Source: Trichomonas vaginalis G3
Lineage: Eukaryota > Parabasalia > Trichomonadida > Trichomonadidae
Reading direction: 5' to 3'
DNA length: 64,000 nt
NCBI RefSeq assembly: GCF_026262505.1
Contig: NC_067205.1
Coordinates: 496,001-560,000, forward strand
The position numbers and the translations under genes are program-made. Below the pieces are notes generated by a model, which had not been told where the DNA came from, made no database searches, and was given only the letters and a program-made list of their open reading frames with translations. Shown here one piece after another: positions 10,012 through 19,539 of the stretch; position 1 is the first letter of the stretch; each line of letters starts with the position of its first letter.

Positions 10012-11046
10012 TTGAGTGTCACTTTTTATAACAAATTGATAGACTCTTTCAGATATTCACCTCTTGAGCTATCAATTCTATTTATATCAATTTTTGCCTC
10101 TTCGATAGTTGCAAGTTTCATCATGTCCCCGCAATTCGGAATTGGAGTTTATATTTGTCCGAAATGTGAACAAACTAAAGTTATTAAATATAATACATCA
10201 GATGATATTACCTACATTACTGTACCAAAGCCAGTTAAATCAGAAGATCAAAGATTAAAATACAAGTTTACGATTTGTAATTGGCTAGCATCAACAAATC
10301 GAAGCAAAGTTATTTTATATATAAAACCGGACGATTTTGATCCAACTGGAAACATCCAAAAAGAAATTGATGAATTATACGGACCAGGAAGAGTTAAATA
10401 CTTGGGTGACTTAAAATCGAATAAAGATGGCATTCCATACATAGATGATTGGTTTAGACGCGGAATCCAGGATTCAGAAACTCTATATGTCAGCTTTATT
10501 AATACAGATATTTTATTATCAAGTAACTGGTACTTTGCAATCAAGCAAACATTCAATGCTTTACCAGATAAGAAACTCGTGATTATCAATCAGCGAATTG
10601 ATTTTGATTTAGAAATGCATAAAATGAGAGAAATGAATTTATCGACTGACTTATTACATCAAACAGATAAACTAGTTGAAGGTTCAAGACAAACAATACA
10701 TTCTCCGTTTGGAGTTGACTTATTTACTTTTAGATTAGACAAACTTCCATTTGATCCGAATGTTATTCCACCATTTATCATGGGAAGATACAATTGGGAT
10801 AACTGGTTGTGCGGCTATCTTAATGAGAATACTGATACTCTAACATTTGGTCTTGAACCAGCTGTTTATCATATAAATCACGTTCGTCATTCATTTGATA
10901 CAAAAGATCCAAAAGTTTATATTAACGAACGATTAAGATTCATCAACTATGGCTATTTCGGATCAAATTATGACACAGTTCTATCATTGATCGATGGGAA
11001 AATTGTTGGTAATTCAGGAACTATTGCTGAGCTACCAGGAATGTGA
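10012..11046 (+). CDS. Type II membrane, glycosyltransferase-like protein; start uncertain
   Basis: The frame encodes up to 344 residues. About residues 18-38 form one hydrophobic segment, giving a type II topology typical of Golgi enzymes. The lumenal part contains blocks resembling GT-A glycosyltransferases, including a SNWYFAIKQTF helix after FINTDILLSS and a late YNWDNWLCGYL block like the acceptor helix of such enzymes. The frame has no in-frame ATG before codon 38 (ATG at 10123), which lies at the end of the membrane segment. An ATG at 10007 is just upstream but out of frame and meets a stop at once. So either a base is missing after 10009 (sequence error or mutation), or translation starts at 10123 without the anchor. 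Enzyme class is a moderate inference from layout. Confidence 0.6.
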   Translation: MSVTFYNKLIDSFRYSPLELSILFISIFASSIVASFIMSPQFGIGVYICPKCEQTKVIKYNTSDDITYITVPKPVKSEDQRLKYKFTICNWLASTNRSKVILYIKPDDFDPTGNIQKEIDELYGPGRVKYLGDLKSNKDGIPYIDDWFRRGIQDSETLYVSFINTDILLSSNWYFAIKQTFNALPDKKLVIINQRIDFDLEMHKMREMNLSTDLLHQTDKLVEGSRQTIHSPFGVDLFTFRLDKLPFDPNVIPPFIMGRYNWDNWLCGYLNENTDTLTFGLEPAVYHINHVRHSFDTKDPKVYINERLRFINYGYFGSNYDTVLSLIDGKIVGNSGTIAELPGM

Positions 11047-11320
11047 TATGATTATTTTGTTATTTGTTTTCAAGCGTTTTGTAAATATATTAGTATTTTT
11101 TATTATATAATTTTTTATTTTTTTAAGTAACACACACTCAATCGTAGCCCTACAATGTGTGATTCACATAGAGTCATGTTTCCTTAATTATATATGGAAT
11201 TAAATAGAATGTTACAAAATATGCATTCAAATTATTACTAGAATTCAATTATAAGCAGATTAAACTATGTTTTTGTCTATTTTAATATGATTAAGAACAT
11301 TTATTGACTTTTATACATGA

Positions 11321-12047
11321 TTAAACACCAAAAGAATTAAAGACTTTCTTCTCTTCAGGAGAAAGTTTCTTAATAAACTCTTGTTGTGCTTCACCACCAG
11401 CTTTACGAAGAACACGAGCAACTTTTGTCCTTCTGTTAAGGAAAGCAAGCTCGAAAGGTGTTCTTGTAATAAAGGATGGTTCAAACCTATTAGTTTGTGC
11501 GTTAGGATTAGCTCCTGCTTTGATAAGGTATTCAGCAGACTCAAAATGATCCCATTTTGCTGCCATGTGCAAAGGAGTAAATCCGTCTAAATCTATTGCA
11601 TTTGGATCAGCGCCTTTTGCAAGAAGAAACTGTACAATTGGTACATAATCCCAAAGAACAGCTCTATGAAGAGGTGTCCAGCCGTGATTATCATGGCAAT
11701 GAACATCAGCACCTTGTTCAACAAGAATTTGTATAATCTCTAAATACCCACTCATACAAGCCATATAAAGCGGTGTTCTGTAAAATAATGAAAAATTTCG
11801 TAATAAATTTATAAAGAATTTCATCACGCTTATCAACCTCTGCCTTTACATCGAGTAAATACTTAACGCATTCTGTTGCACCGCAATATGCTGCTATTTC
11901 AAGAAAAGAGCCTTGTTTGATGGTCATTCCATTATTTTCCCATAAGAAAATCAATGCATTAGGATCAACCGTCTTTGGAACTATTTGCATTAGGCATTCT
12001 AAGTCTTTATTTTGGCAATATTTCACTGCTGTTTCGATTTGATTCAT
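11321..12047 (-). pseudogene. Ankyrin-repeat protein gene, frame interrupted
   Basis: Two overlapping minus-strand frames make one ankyrin protein. The first part begins at ATG 12047 and covers a capping region plus a repeat with AAYCGATECVKYLL. The second, up to 11321, has three clear repeats: TPLYMACMSGY, TPLHRAVLWDY and TPLHMAAKWDH, with a fourth degenerate one and a charged C-terminus. The two parts lie in different frames. An AT-rich stretch of roughly 43 nt near 11,785-11,825 separates homologous sequence and would shift the frame by one. It ends in TTTTACAG like a 3' splice site but lacks the Trichomonas intron signals GTAYGT and ACTAACACACAG. A small insertion in a dying gene is therefore more likely than an intron. 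Ankyrin genes are a hugely expanded family here. Confidence 0.7.
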
Positions 12048-12204
12048 CTAAAAATTTTCGTACGTTACATGAAGAATTGAATGGAGGAAATTGGAAAATC
12101 AAAATTTTGAAGATGTGATTATACAACGAAAAATAAATTCTTAATTTAAGAAAAATTGAAAAGGCAGTTGAAATTGACACCTTTATTATTAAAATCTTTC
12201 TTTC

Positions 12205-13113
12205 ATGAAGCCTGAGCCTTCCATATGCAAAATGGTTATGCCAGGCCTAGTGTGTGGCCTTCCAGAAATGATTGTTCTCGGCTGTTTATTCATTCTTGTC
12301 GGCGCATTATGTATATGGTTTTGGAAAAAGCATATACAATTAAAACTAAACAATCATGAAGGTATTATAGACTTAGTATCAATGTTTTGGCTATTTATGG
12401 ACATTTTCATGCTCTATAGAGGAATTATTCAAATTTTTTATTTCAATTATAAATCAGGCGAAAGTATTCTTATAGTTCATGGTGGAGTAAATTCTATATT
12501 AGCGCTAATCCCTATATCATTATTCGTCTTACTCATCGTAGAATTGCTATTTACCTATCGTAATCCAGGTTTGCAAACAGTGAAATTTTATAGAGTCGTT
12601 TTCGTAGTATTTCTTATTGTATTTTTAATTGTTGGCATTGCATTATCATTCGCAGGATCGTCAAACAGTAATTATTCGAACGAATTATCCCTATGGCATG
12701 CTTGCACAGATTTCTTGGTTGTAGTATTTGTAGCAGTACCAGCCTCTCATTTGATTGCCGCTGTTTCATATCCAGTAATCCAACCAGAAGATGCTTCATT
12801 TGTCAAATGGAGTGTTGTTGGCATCTGGATCTTCTGCATTACATTCTTTATCAGAAGTATCTTCAATCTACTGCATTACTGCAATTTGAATCCAATTGTT
12901 ACCTGGTTTGGCCAAGAACTTAATAAATCCGATGTAGTTCCCAACAAACATGCAAGAATCTTCCAATTTTTCTTCACACTTATATTTGAATGGTTCACAA
13001 GCGTGATGACAATAATTGGTGTCTACTATTTGAGAAAACATGATCTCAAATTCTCCGATGATCCATTTTATGCCCGCGCTTCAACCAACCGCTTGATTAT
13101 ATCTGGTAAGTAA
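12205..13113 (+). CDS. Multi-pass (about seven-TM) membrane protein
   Basis: The 302-residue product has hydrophobic segments at about residues 20-40, 55-80, 90-115, 127-150, 165-190, 205-225 and 245-270, so six or seven membrane spans. The N-terminus is short and contains two cysteines, and the C-terminus is a charged tail of about 25 residues. The topology resembles small seven-helix receptor-like proteins, but no DRY, NPxxY or other GPCR motif is visible. I do not recognise the family. The ATG follows a T-rich run; the spacer to the neighbouring ankyrin gene is only about 150 bp and divergent, so the two may share a promoter region. Confidence 0.75.
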   Translation: MKPEPSICKMVMPGLVCGLPEMIVLGCLFILVGALCIWFWKKHIQLKLNNHEGIIDLVSMFWLFMDIFMLYRGIIQIFYFNYKSGESILIVHGGVNSILALIPISLFVLLIVELLFTYRNPGLQTVKFYRVVFVVFLIVFLIVGIALSFAGSSNSNYSNELSLWHACTDFLVVVFVAVPASHLIAAVSYPVIQPEDASFVKWSVVGIWIFCITFFIRSIFNLLHYCNLNPIVTWFGQELNKSDVVPNKHARIFQFFFTLIFEWFTSVMTIIGVYYLRKHDLKFSDDPFYARASTNRLIISGK

Positions 13114-13481
13114 TTGTTTTTATTTTGTTTTCTATGTATATATATGAATTTTTCTCACTCTATCTAAAATATTATTAGTAATTATATCAAATGCTTTATT
13201 TAACCACAATTCTACTTATATATTGATAAATAGTTTACTTTTCTTCTTATTTTTTAAAATATATTTAAGAGATGACCAAACGTTGATCTTGAGTAAAATT
13301 ATTATTGTATTAACTAAATTTAGATGTATATTAACAATTCTATGATAGCGAAATGCTATAATGTGCATGAATCAAACAGAATTTTGATCAATATCAAATC
13401 TCCTTGATCCAAATCTGAAGAGGAATAGTATTTCTGTATGATAACTTTAAAAATGTAGTATTTCTTAAAAATCTAATATTA
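13114..13481. other. Intergenic spacer between convergent genes
   Basis: AT-rich spacer with a short imperfect hairpin near 13,345. I see no gene. Confidence 0.55.
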
Positions 13482-14393
13482 TTAACAATTTATTTTGGAT
13501 GAAATTAAAGCATGCTTTCGTTTTGAGTTTGTAAGTAATTGGAATGCGCGTGCTGCTGTTCTAAGATAATCTTCTTTCTCTTTTAGATCGAGATTTTCGT
13601 TATAAGTCTGAAGAAATTCTGTGAAATCGTGTGCAGCTCTTTCTCTCATCATAGCAATCATTTTTGCTTGTCTAGCTGTTCCTCTAAGGTGATAAAATTC
13701 GTTAAGTTGCTTAGGAGTTAAATTTGCAATTGTTTCAAAAACGTCTGCCTTTGGTTTTGGCGGTGATTGCTTCGGAGGATCTATTTGCTTTTCTCTAGCA
13801 ATGACATCAACTCTTCTGTTTGCTCCATTCTCGACTATAAGTTTTTCGTATGCATTTAAGATTTCTTCTGCTTTTTCTAATGTGTATTTAACTCGAAATG
13901 TCTGATTTGGTTGATCTATTTTCATGTCCATAACTTTGTCTAGCTCTTGTGAGAGAGTTCGTAAACAAGGAATCATTCTATCGAATAAATGTGCAGGAGT
14001 AAGTCGTGAAAAGTCCATCATTCTGTTAATAAAAGAGTTTGGTAAGCGTTCTCTTGGGAATTTTGGTAGCTTCTTATACGTATTTAATGCATTCTGAAAA
14101 TCACCGTATGGATCTGCCGAAATTTTTAGTTCTGGTCTTTGCTCGAAGCCACGGAAGAACTTTTGACGCTGATGAGATGGTGGAGCTGACTCATTTTCTC
14201 TCGGATCAGTAACTTGATTTGGAGAAATGGCCTCAAAGATACTTTGGAGTTTGGATGCTTCGCGTTTAGTCTTTAATATTGTTTCGTCAAGTTCATGTGA
14301 CACTCTTTCAAGATAATCACAATAACTTGTAACATAGTTCCAATTTCCGTTCATAATTCCAAAATCTGCAACTTTTTTGAGAACTTTTATCAT
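13482..14393 (-). CDS. Unknown helical protein
   Basis: The 303-residue product is predicted mainly helical and charged. It has a Pro/Gln/Arg-rich disordered stretch at about residues 60-90 (with PPSHQRQKFF), a second basic proline-rich linker at about 200-215 (PPKQSPPKPK), and a C-terminal helical part rich in Arg/Lys and Ala. No enzyme motif, zinc site or membrane segment can be seen. The frame is long and has normal codon use for this region, so it is almost certainly a gene. I do not recognise the family. The 3' end is convergent with the multi-pass membrane protein gene. Confidence 0.72.
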   Translation of the reverse strand: MIKVLKKVADFGIMNGNWNYVTSYCDYLERVSHELDETILKTKREASKLQSIFEAISPNQVTDPRENESAPPSHQRQKFFRGFEQRPELKISADPYGDFQNALNTYKKLPKFPRERLPNSFINRMMDFSRLTPAHLFDRMIPCLRTLSQELDKVMDMKIDQPNQTFRVKYTLEKAEEILNAYEKLIVENGANRRVDVIAREKQIDPPKQSPPKPKADVFETIANLTPKQLNEFYHLRGTARQAKMIAMMRERAAHDFTEFLQTYNENLDLKEKEDYLRTAARAFQLLTNSKRKHALISSKINC

Positions 14394-14825
14394 ATTGTTT
14401 GTTCGAAAATGTTATCTATACGCTTCACACGGACAACTCTCTGCTCAGGAAAGATACTAGATCAATTTGACCGGAAGAATGAAATGTTTATGTCTATATT
14501 AGATAATAAAATGCCAAACTGAAGGCATTTCTGTTATGAATGTTAGCACATATGCATTTTATCGTCAAGCTAATCATCTCTTTTGGAATGGCGCAAGCAA
14601 ACCATTCATCATATCTTTGATATTTGGAAATTTGTATTGAAGTGAGAATACTTATATATTTCAACTCTGAAATAGTAGTATATAGTATTAACTGTGGAAA
14701 TACAGCTATTTGATAGTCTCCAGCCCAAATTTCACAGCGATCCGGTTAGTTTTTCTTTTCGAATAAAAATTTGTTTTAAAATCATGTATTCAACTATGGA
14801 CAATTTTTCATTATTACAAATTTTG
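14394..14825. other. Intergenic region between divergent genes
   Basis: Promoter-bearing spacer of two divergent genes. Apart from the initiator at 14,826 nothing distinct is visible. Confidence 0.55.
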
Positions 14826-14830
14826 TCATA
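14826..14830 (+). promoter_or_regulatory. Initiator TCATA that fixes the downstream start
   Basis: TCATA matches TCAYW. Its A is 18 nt upstream of ATG 14846, inside the normal window, and it precedes a non-AUG extension of the same frame. This favours ATG 14846 as the start. Confidence 0.65.
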
Positions 14831-14845
14831 TTTTTGTCAGAAGAA

Positions 14846-16114
14846 ATGACTGACGAAAATCTTTTGAAACTTTCACCTAATCACCCCTTTTTAGCTGTTT
14901 GTATTGCAAGTTTCAGCATGAGAACTGGTGTTATTATCAGAAACTTGTGGAAATATGACGAACGCTTTGAAAATAGGCAGTGGTTAACGGATTTATTAAA
15001 ATTTAATCTTCTCAATGTTCAACAACAACAGCAATCATCATTTGCAGATTGTCCTGCAAGCTTCTTTCAGTTACTTGAACACAAGATTTCGTACTTTGCA
15101 AGTATTTTCATACATCAAGCCGATTCATATCCAGAATATTGGTGTTTTGCCATTTTCATAAATGAAACTAAAGTCAATCTGAAAACGCTTTACGTTAATA
15201 CTGTTACACAACAGACTTGTTATTGCGGTAAAATCGTTAGAAAATTCTGCGAAGAGAATAACATAAACGGGGCAATGCCAGAAGTCGAAAGGATTCTTAA
15301 TATAATTTCGCAATTACTATCTCCACATACTTTTTCAATTCAACCTATGAAATTGGATTATTTCGACATCAATTTCCTAGGCACCCTTATTGCATCTCAC
15401 CTACAGACACAAATGACAACAATTATCGAATCTAATAACCAAGAAGAAGCAAAATTATTATTTGATATTTTAATGAATTTTTGCCTTGACTACCAAAAGA
15501 GTTTATCCGATAAGTACTACAGAAATACGATTCTACCTTTTTTATACGTACAAATTACCTGGCAACAAGCTGCAATTCCTATGAATATGCTTTGGGAATT
15601 CAAACGCCCATTTACGTGGGTACAGTTGTCACAGAGAATAGTCATACAATCACCTGCAATCGAAGTTCAACGAACTGCTTTTATCGAAAATCAGAATATC
15701 AAAACTTCGTCGCTTTCTGAAGAAGAAATAAAGGCAAGGGCTGCTAAAATTAGTCGTATTTACAAGCTGAATGTTATAAGAAGCTCTGAATACGGAGTTT
15801 CGATTATTTCGAAATTATTGTCCGTTAACCAGAAGTTTTTAGACTTTTATACGAAACAAGTATTTGCAAAGATTGTTCAGAAGGCAATTCTTCTTACAGA
15901 GCTATGCGAGACAATAATAAAATCTGATGACATTCCGACTCATGAAGAAATCCACCATATTGACTCTATATTGGATTTGTCTGATGAAAGTCCGTATAAA
16001 AAAGACGAAAGAGGAATAATTATTTCAATTGCAGCACTTTTCAACCATAATTCTTACAAAAAGCTATATCTTGACCGTAAAGATAAGGCTATGTATCTTA
16101 TGTCCAACCTTTGA
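14846..16114 (+). CDS. C9orf72/DENN-like protein
   Basis: The 422-residue product begins with a longin-like stretch (FLAVCIASFSMRTGVIIRNLW) comparable to the opening of C9orf72 (FAATFAYWDNILGPRVRHIW). It later contains a block FLGTLIASHLQTQMTTIIES followed by a helix and NFCLDYQKSLSD, matching in order and spacing the C9orf72 block LLNAISSHLQTCGCSVVVGS and its following helix. C9orf72 is a divergent DENN-module protein acting in Rab/Arf GTPase control and autophagy; related proteins are known from several protists. The C-terminal 120 residues are helical and more diverged. Start chosen by the initiator 18 nt upstream. The match is from remembered motifs, so subfamily assignment is moderate; a different DENN/folliculin relative is the main alternative. 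Confidence 0.55.
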   Translation: MTDENLLKLSPNHPFLAVCIASFSMRTGVIIRNLWKYDERFENRQWLTDLLKFNLLNVQQQQQSSFADCPASFFQLLEHKISYFASIFIHQADSYPEYWCFAIFINETKVNLKTLYVNTVTQQTCYCGKIVRKFCEENNINGAMPEVERILNIISQLLSPHTFSIQPMKLDYFDINFLGTLIASHLQTQMTTIIESNNQEEAKLLFDILMNFCLDYQKSLSDKYYRNTILPFLYVQITWQQAAIPMNMLWEFKRPFTWVQLSQRIVIQSPAIEVQRTAFIENQNIKTSSLSEEEIKARAAKISRIYKLNVIRSSEYGVSIISKLLSVNQKFLDFYTKQVFAKIVQKAILLTELCETIIKSDDIPTHEEIHHIDSILDLSDESPYKKDERGIIISIAALFNHNSYKKLYLDRKDKAMYLMSNL

Positions 16115-16543
16115 AACATTTTTAATTTTTTATATTTTATTTTTGTTTGTAAATATATCTATCTTACATTTATTTATCTTTTTATTGTCCAATACTTCTA
16201 TTAATCACTCATCTGTTCTTATTCATTCAAATTTTTCAAACATCAATTTACATTTTAGTTCTTAATCAATACAAGATTGCAATTAGGTCTGATTTATCGG
16301 ATAAAATGCAAAACTAGGTCAGAGCTTCCTTACAAATTAATTAATTTCGAACTTTATTTGTTAAATTGGAAATATTTTCAAATATTATCCATTTGATCAT
16401 ATGTATGTTGGCTGGTGATTGTATATTAAATACTTAATCAGAGAAATAACTCATATTCAGGACTTTTTTCCTAACTTTAATCGTCGCATCATAGGAGAAA
16501 TTCAATGGAAAACGATTAAAGATTTTCGATAAAAAATTATATC
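16115..16543. other. Intergenic spacer
   Basis: AT-rich spacer between two same-strand genes. A short open frame at 16,029-16,265 overlaps the previous gene and looks like chance. No initiator close to the next ATG is evident. Confidence 0.5.
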
Positions 16544-18283
16544 ATGGAAGCAGAAAGTAAAGCAGTAGATATTCAGTTAAAAGTAACAGAACTAGTCACA
16601 ACACCTCTTAGTAGCAGAGCAATGAAAGTAGATCCTTTAAACAACGAATTTAAACCAGAAAATACAATTTTCGTCAGATGTACAGATGGAAATTACGCAT
16701 TATGTATAACTTACAACGGATGTATACAAGTAGCATTATTTAACTGCAAAGATTTCAGATGGTTTGGAAAAATTTATTCAATCGACGACTTATCTACAAA
16801 CCACATGACGGGATATTACCTAGGATCGAACAAATTCGTAGTAATAAGCGATAATGGCATGAAGTTCGTAATGCTTGTTAGTGTAAATGAAGATATTACC
16901 ATAGCTCTCGATTTACTTGAAGTTGATTACATGCAGAGGTCATTGCTGACATACATAGGCTACAGAAGAGTTGTAAGGATGCTTTACAAGGCGTCAGATA
17001 ACGAAGCTGCTCAAATTGACATCTTTTTGAACGAAGACGGTTCTGATTTCAAGACTATTGTTTCAAACGGTATGATCACGATGCCAGATTTCACTACAAT
17101 GGTAGCTTCTTATCAGCTAGAAATGAATTATATTTTATTTCTAACTGATAACGGTTTATTCCTTTTTGATAGCGAGGTCGGACGTTTCAGTGAAGTTGTA
17201 TCAAACAAATCCGATGTGTTTAAGATAAATAGGGAGTACAAATACGGATATATTTTTCCGGATCCAGAAAAATTGGATACCGTCATTATTTTCGCCAGTT
17301 TCTTGAAGAGTCCAGGCAGGACAAGCTACTTGGTTGGCAACCCAATGAAATTAACTCTTAGTAATACTCATTATTTGTTAATTTCTTGGATAAACTCAAT
17401 TACCTGGCCATCCTCCTTTTTCTCGCCCGACAAGAACACCGTCATAGCCTTTAAGACAGATTCCATATTAGAAGTCCTCTCCCTTGGCTATCCGCCATCA
17501 CCTTTGCCGCCAATTGTGAAATCTTCACCAGATAAAAAATTACTTGTCACTTTTGAAATACCAAAGTATGAATATTGGTATTTAATACACTCCATGTACT
17601 TGAAGATCATGACAGGCAACGGCAGATATACCTCAAGAGAGATAAACTTCGTGAATGGATGTACATTGTCCTTAGTTATGCCTGAATCAAGGAGATATCA
17701 CGCAACGCTTGAAGCTCATGGAAAATTCGGTATTCTTTCATCGAGCTTGGTCGAGTTCCAGTCTTACGATACTTTCGAGCCAACAGATATCAAAGTTCGA
17801 TACGATGGCGATAATGTCTTAATTACATGGAAATCTACATCGCCAAGTGACGGAATACTGATCGAGGGTGCACAATCAAAGGTTGCAGAGTTCGAGAAAC
17901 TCATGTTCTTCAAGAATCCGACAGTTAATGGAGTTGTCGCGAAGATTCCGGAAGAAATCAGGTATTTCAGGGTTTCAAGCATAAGGGATGGTCGTGGATA
18001 TCCTTCAGCGATTGCAAAGATAAAGGCTGAAGCAATTAGAACGGTATTCAACAAAGAACAGAAAATTAAACTCGAAAGAATCTTCAAGATCAATCCGACA
18101 CCAAAAATAAGACAGAGAGATGAAATAGCGAGAGAACTAAACATTCCTCTGAAATCTGTAACTTACTGGTTCCAGAACAGAAGGAGCCTCGAAAATGGAT
18201 CCAGAAAGGGATTGAAATATGATGTGGAAGAGGAAGAAAGCGAGGATGTCTTTGACTCTGACCTGAAAGATGGTGATTTGTAA
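16544..18283 (+). CDS. Propeller-like + FN3-like + homeodomain protein
   Basis: The 579-residue product has a homeodomain at about residues 497-555. It shows the helix-1 pattern FNKEQKIKLERIF, helix 2 with RDEIARELNI and the diagnostic helix-3 core VTYWFQNRR. An acidic tail of about 30 residues follows. Just before it (about 410-495) is a beta-rich segment with DIKVRYDGDNVLITWKS and FRVSSIRDGRGYPS, like a fibronectin type III domain. The first 400 residues are beta-rich with repeated short strands ending in F(L/V)xxDxG, resembling a degenerate beta-propeller. A homeodomain joined to such a large beta-rich part is unusual. It is probably a nuclear DNA-binding regulator with an interaction platform. 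The homeodomain call is secure; the N-terminal fold is inferred. Confidence 0.85.
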   Translation: MEAESKAVDIQLKVTELVTTPLSSRAMKVDPLNNEFKPENTIFVRCTDGNYALCITYNGCIQVALFNCKDFRWFGKIYSIDDLSTNHMTGYYLGSNKFVVISDNGMKFVMLVSVNEDITIALDLLEVDYMQRSLLTYIGYRRVVRMLYKASDNEAAQIDIFLNEDGSDFKTIVSNGMITMPDFTTMVASYQLEMNYILFLTDNGLFLFDSEVGRFSEVVSNKSDVFKINREYKYGYIFPDPEKLDTVIIFASFLKSPGRTSYLVGNPMKLTLSNTHYLLISWINSITWPSSFFSPDKNTVIAFKTDSILEVLSLGYPPSPLPPIVKSSPDKKLLVTFEIPKYEYWYLIHSMYLKIMTGNGRYTSREINFVNGCTLSLVMPESRRYHATLEAHGKFGILSSSLVEFQSYDTFEPTDIKVRYDGDNVLITWKSTSPSDGILIEGAQSKVAEFEKLMFFKNPTVNGVVAKIPEEIRYFRVSSIRDGRGYPSAIAKIKAEAIRTVFNKEQKIKLERIFKINPTPKIRQRDEIARELNIPLKSVTYWFQNRRSLENGSRKGLKYDVEEEESEDVFDSDLKDGDL

Positions 18284-18800
18284 AAATATTTTTTATATTT
18301 TATTTTTTTATCAATTGTTTCAATTGTTTTTATATCCTATGAACTACAAAACTCGTAATAATAATGTATTATTTGTTCTTTATGTTCAAATTTTCTTCAA
18401 GTAAATTATTTTGACTAGAATTTTGTTTTGGATTTCAATAAGAGGTATACATATAAGAAGAGTATTTGGAGTCAGAATTGTCATTATGTTAGTGTATTGC
18501 TGAGATTGAATAAAATTAAGTTTATATAATAAGAATTAGAAGGCCAATACTATTAAAAGAAGCATTCCCTTGGCACTTCCTAATTCTTCTTGCATGTCTT
18601 TTGGATGTATTGGAAAGTATAGAATATCAAAGTGAAAGATTACTAGATTCCATAGTTGCAAATGGCAATGTTGGTCTTGCAGCTAAGATGTAATTTAAAA
18701 AAGTAATAGAAAAAAAGTAAAGTAGTTTTTTTGTGAAAGGTTTTTATTCACAGAAATAAGGGACATACCCCTATGAGGCAATTCTCAGGAAAGAGGGGCT
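18284..18800. other. Intergenic region with a short open stretch
   Basis: Mostly AT-rich. A 57-codon stretch open on the plus strand (18,520-18,693) has coding-like composition but no start codon; it may be the tail of an old gene copy. Nothing else is visible. Confidence 0.4.
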
Positions 18801-18872
18801 TTATTTGGACCTCATCATCCTCCTCTTCCTTTTCAGTCTCCGCATACGCTTCTTGAGCCACTTTCCACGCAT
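18801..18872 (-). CDS. RPL41: Ribosomal protein eL41
   Basis: A 23-codon minus-strand frame, ATG at 18870-18872 and TAA at 18801-18803, encodes a peptide starting MRGKWLKKRMRRLKRKRR and ending MMRSK. This is nearly identical to eukaryotic eL41 (25 residues, starting MRAKWRKKRMRRLKRKRR), the smallest ribosomal protein, a single basic helix that sits at the bridge between the two ribosomal subunits. Length, order of the Arg/Lys blocks and the single Trp at position 5 all agree. It is two residues shorter at the C-terminus than yeast or human eL41. Such short genes are usually missed by annotation. A GGCCATGGCC palindrome lies about 30 bp upstream; no TCAYW initiator is obvious. Confidence 0.93.
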   Translation of the reverse strand: MRGKWLKKRMRRLKRKRRMMRSK

Positions 18873-19426
18873 CTTAAATTATGGCACTTTTATTGGCCAT
18901 GGCCGTACTTTTTTATCAAAGATGAAAAATTGAATGTATTCTATTGAAATTAAAATTAGCAATCTTTTGAGGAATTTGTAATTTGAGAATAGTAAATTAT
19001 TGAAAAAATACAATATGTTTTCAATTTCTATCTGTTTCTTTTCGAATTCTGTATCGTTAATGATTTGTACAAAATATTGAGTTAGATATATTTATCATAA
19101 TTGTTCAATTTCAAAAATTACAAACTCAACTTTCCAAAAAAACAACAATAAAAATCAGTCTTTACATTAGTGCAGGGTAAGTTTAGGACCGAATCCAGAA
19201 AAGAAGATTATTAAAGTTACTTTAACGCATAAAGGAAATGGTCAGAGTAAAAATCAAGGTAAAAATATTCTAAATATATGTGATATAACCAACTTTTGAA
19301 TAAAATTGGAGTATATTGATCGATTGATGGATTAAAATATATGAAGAGGAGAGCATATGGGAAAGAAAAGAATCTTTTCAAATATTTGAGAGTAGTGTTG
19401 AAAAATAGAGAGAAAAAGAAAAATTT
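18873..19426. other. Intergenic region 5' of eL41 and 3' of tRNA-Phe
   Basis: AT-rich. I see no coding sequence with convincing composition. A long frame reading through here and the tRNA is a chance extension of the Polinton fragment's gene. Confidence 0.55.
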
Positions 19427-19498
19427 GGGACTTCGCGGACTTGAACCACGTACCTTGCGATCTTCAGTCGCACGCTCTCCCAGGTGAGCTAAAGTCCC
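19427..19498 (-). tRNA. tRNA-Phe (GAA)
   Basis: The minus strand folds into a full cloverleaf of 72 nt without CCA. The acceptor stem is GGGACTT/AAGTCCC. The D arm is GCTC/GAGC, the anticodon arm is TGCGA/TCGCA with loop CTGAAGA (anticodon GAA), and the T arm is CGTGG/CCGCG with loop TTCAAGT. All stems pair perfectly apart from one G:T at most. A run of five T within about 10 nt after the 3' end is a good RNA polymerase III terminator. No intron is present. A Polinton fragment begins within about 60 bp of its 5' end. Confidence 0.95.
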
Positions 19499-19523
19499 TT
19501 CAAATATTTTTGAAATTATATTC

Positions 19524-19539
19524 CAGGAAATATTTCCTG
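19524..19539. repeat. 16-bp perfect palindrome between tRNA-Phe and Polinton fragment
   Basis: CAGGAAATATTTCCTG is identical on both strands. It lies 26 bp from the 5' end of the tRNA gene, at the presumed junction of host and Polinton DNA. Function unknown. Confidence 0.5.

Noticed and set aside
11780-11830. Canonical Trichomonas intron
   Set aside because: No GTAYGT donor and no ACTAACACACAG acceptor; no GT-AG pair restores the frame.
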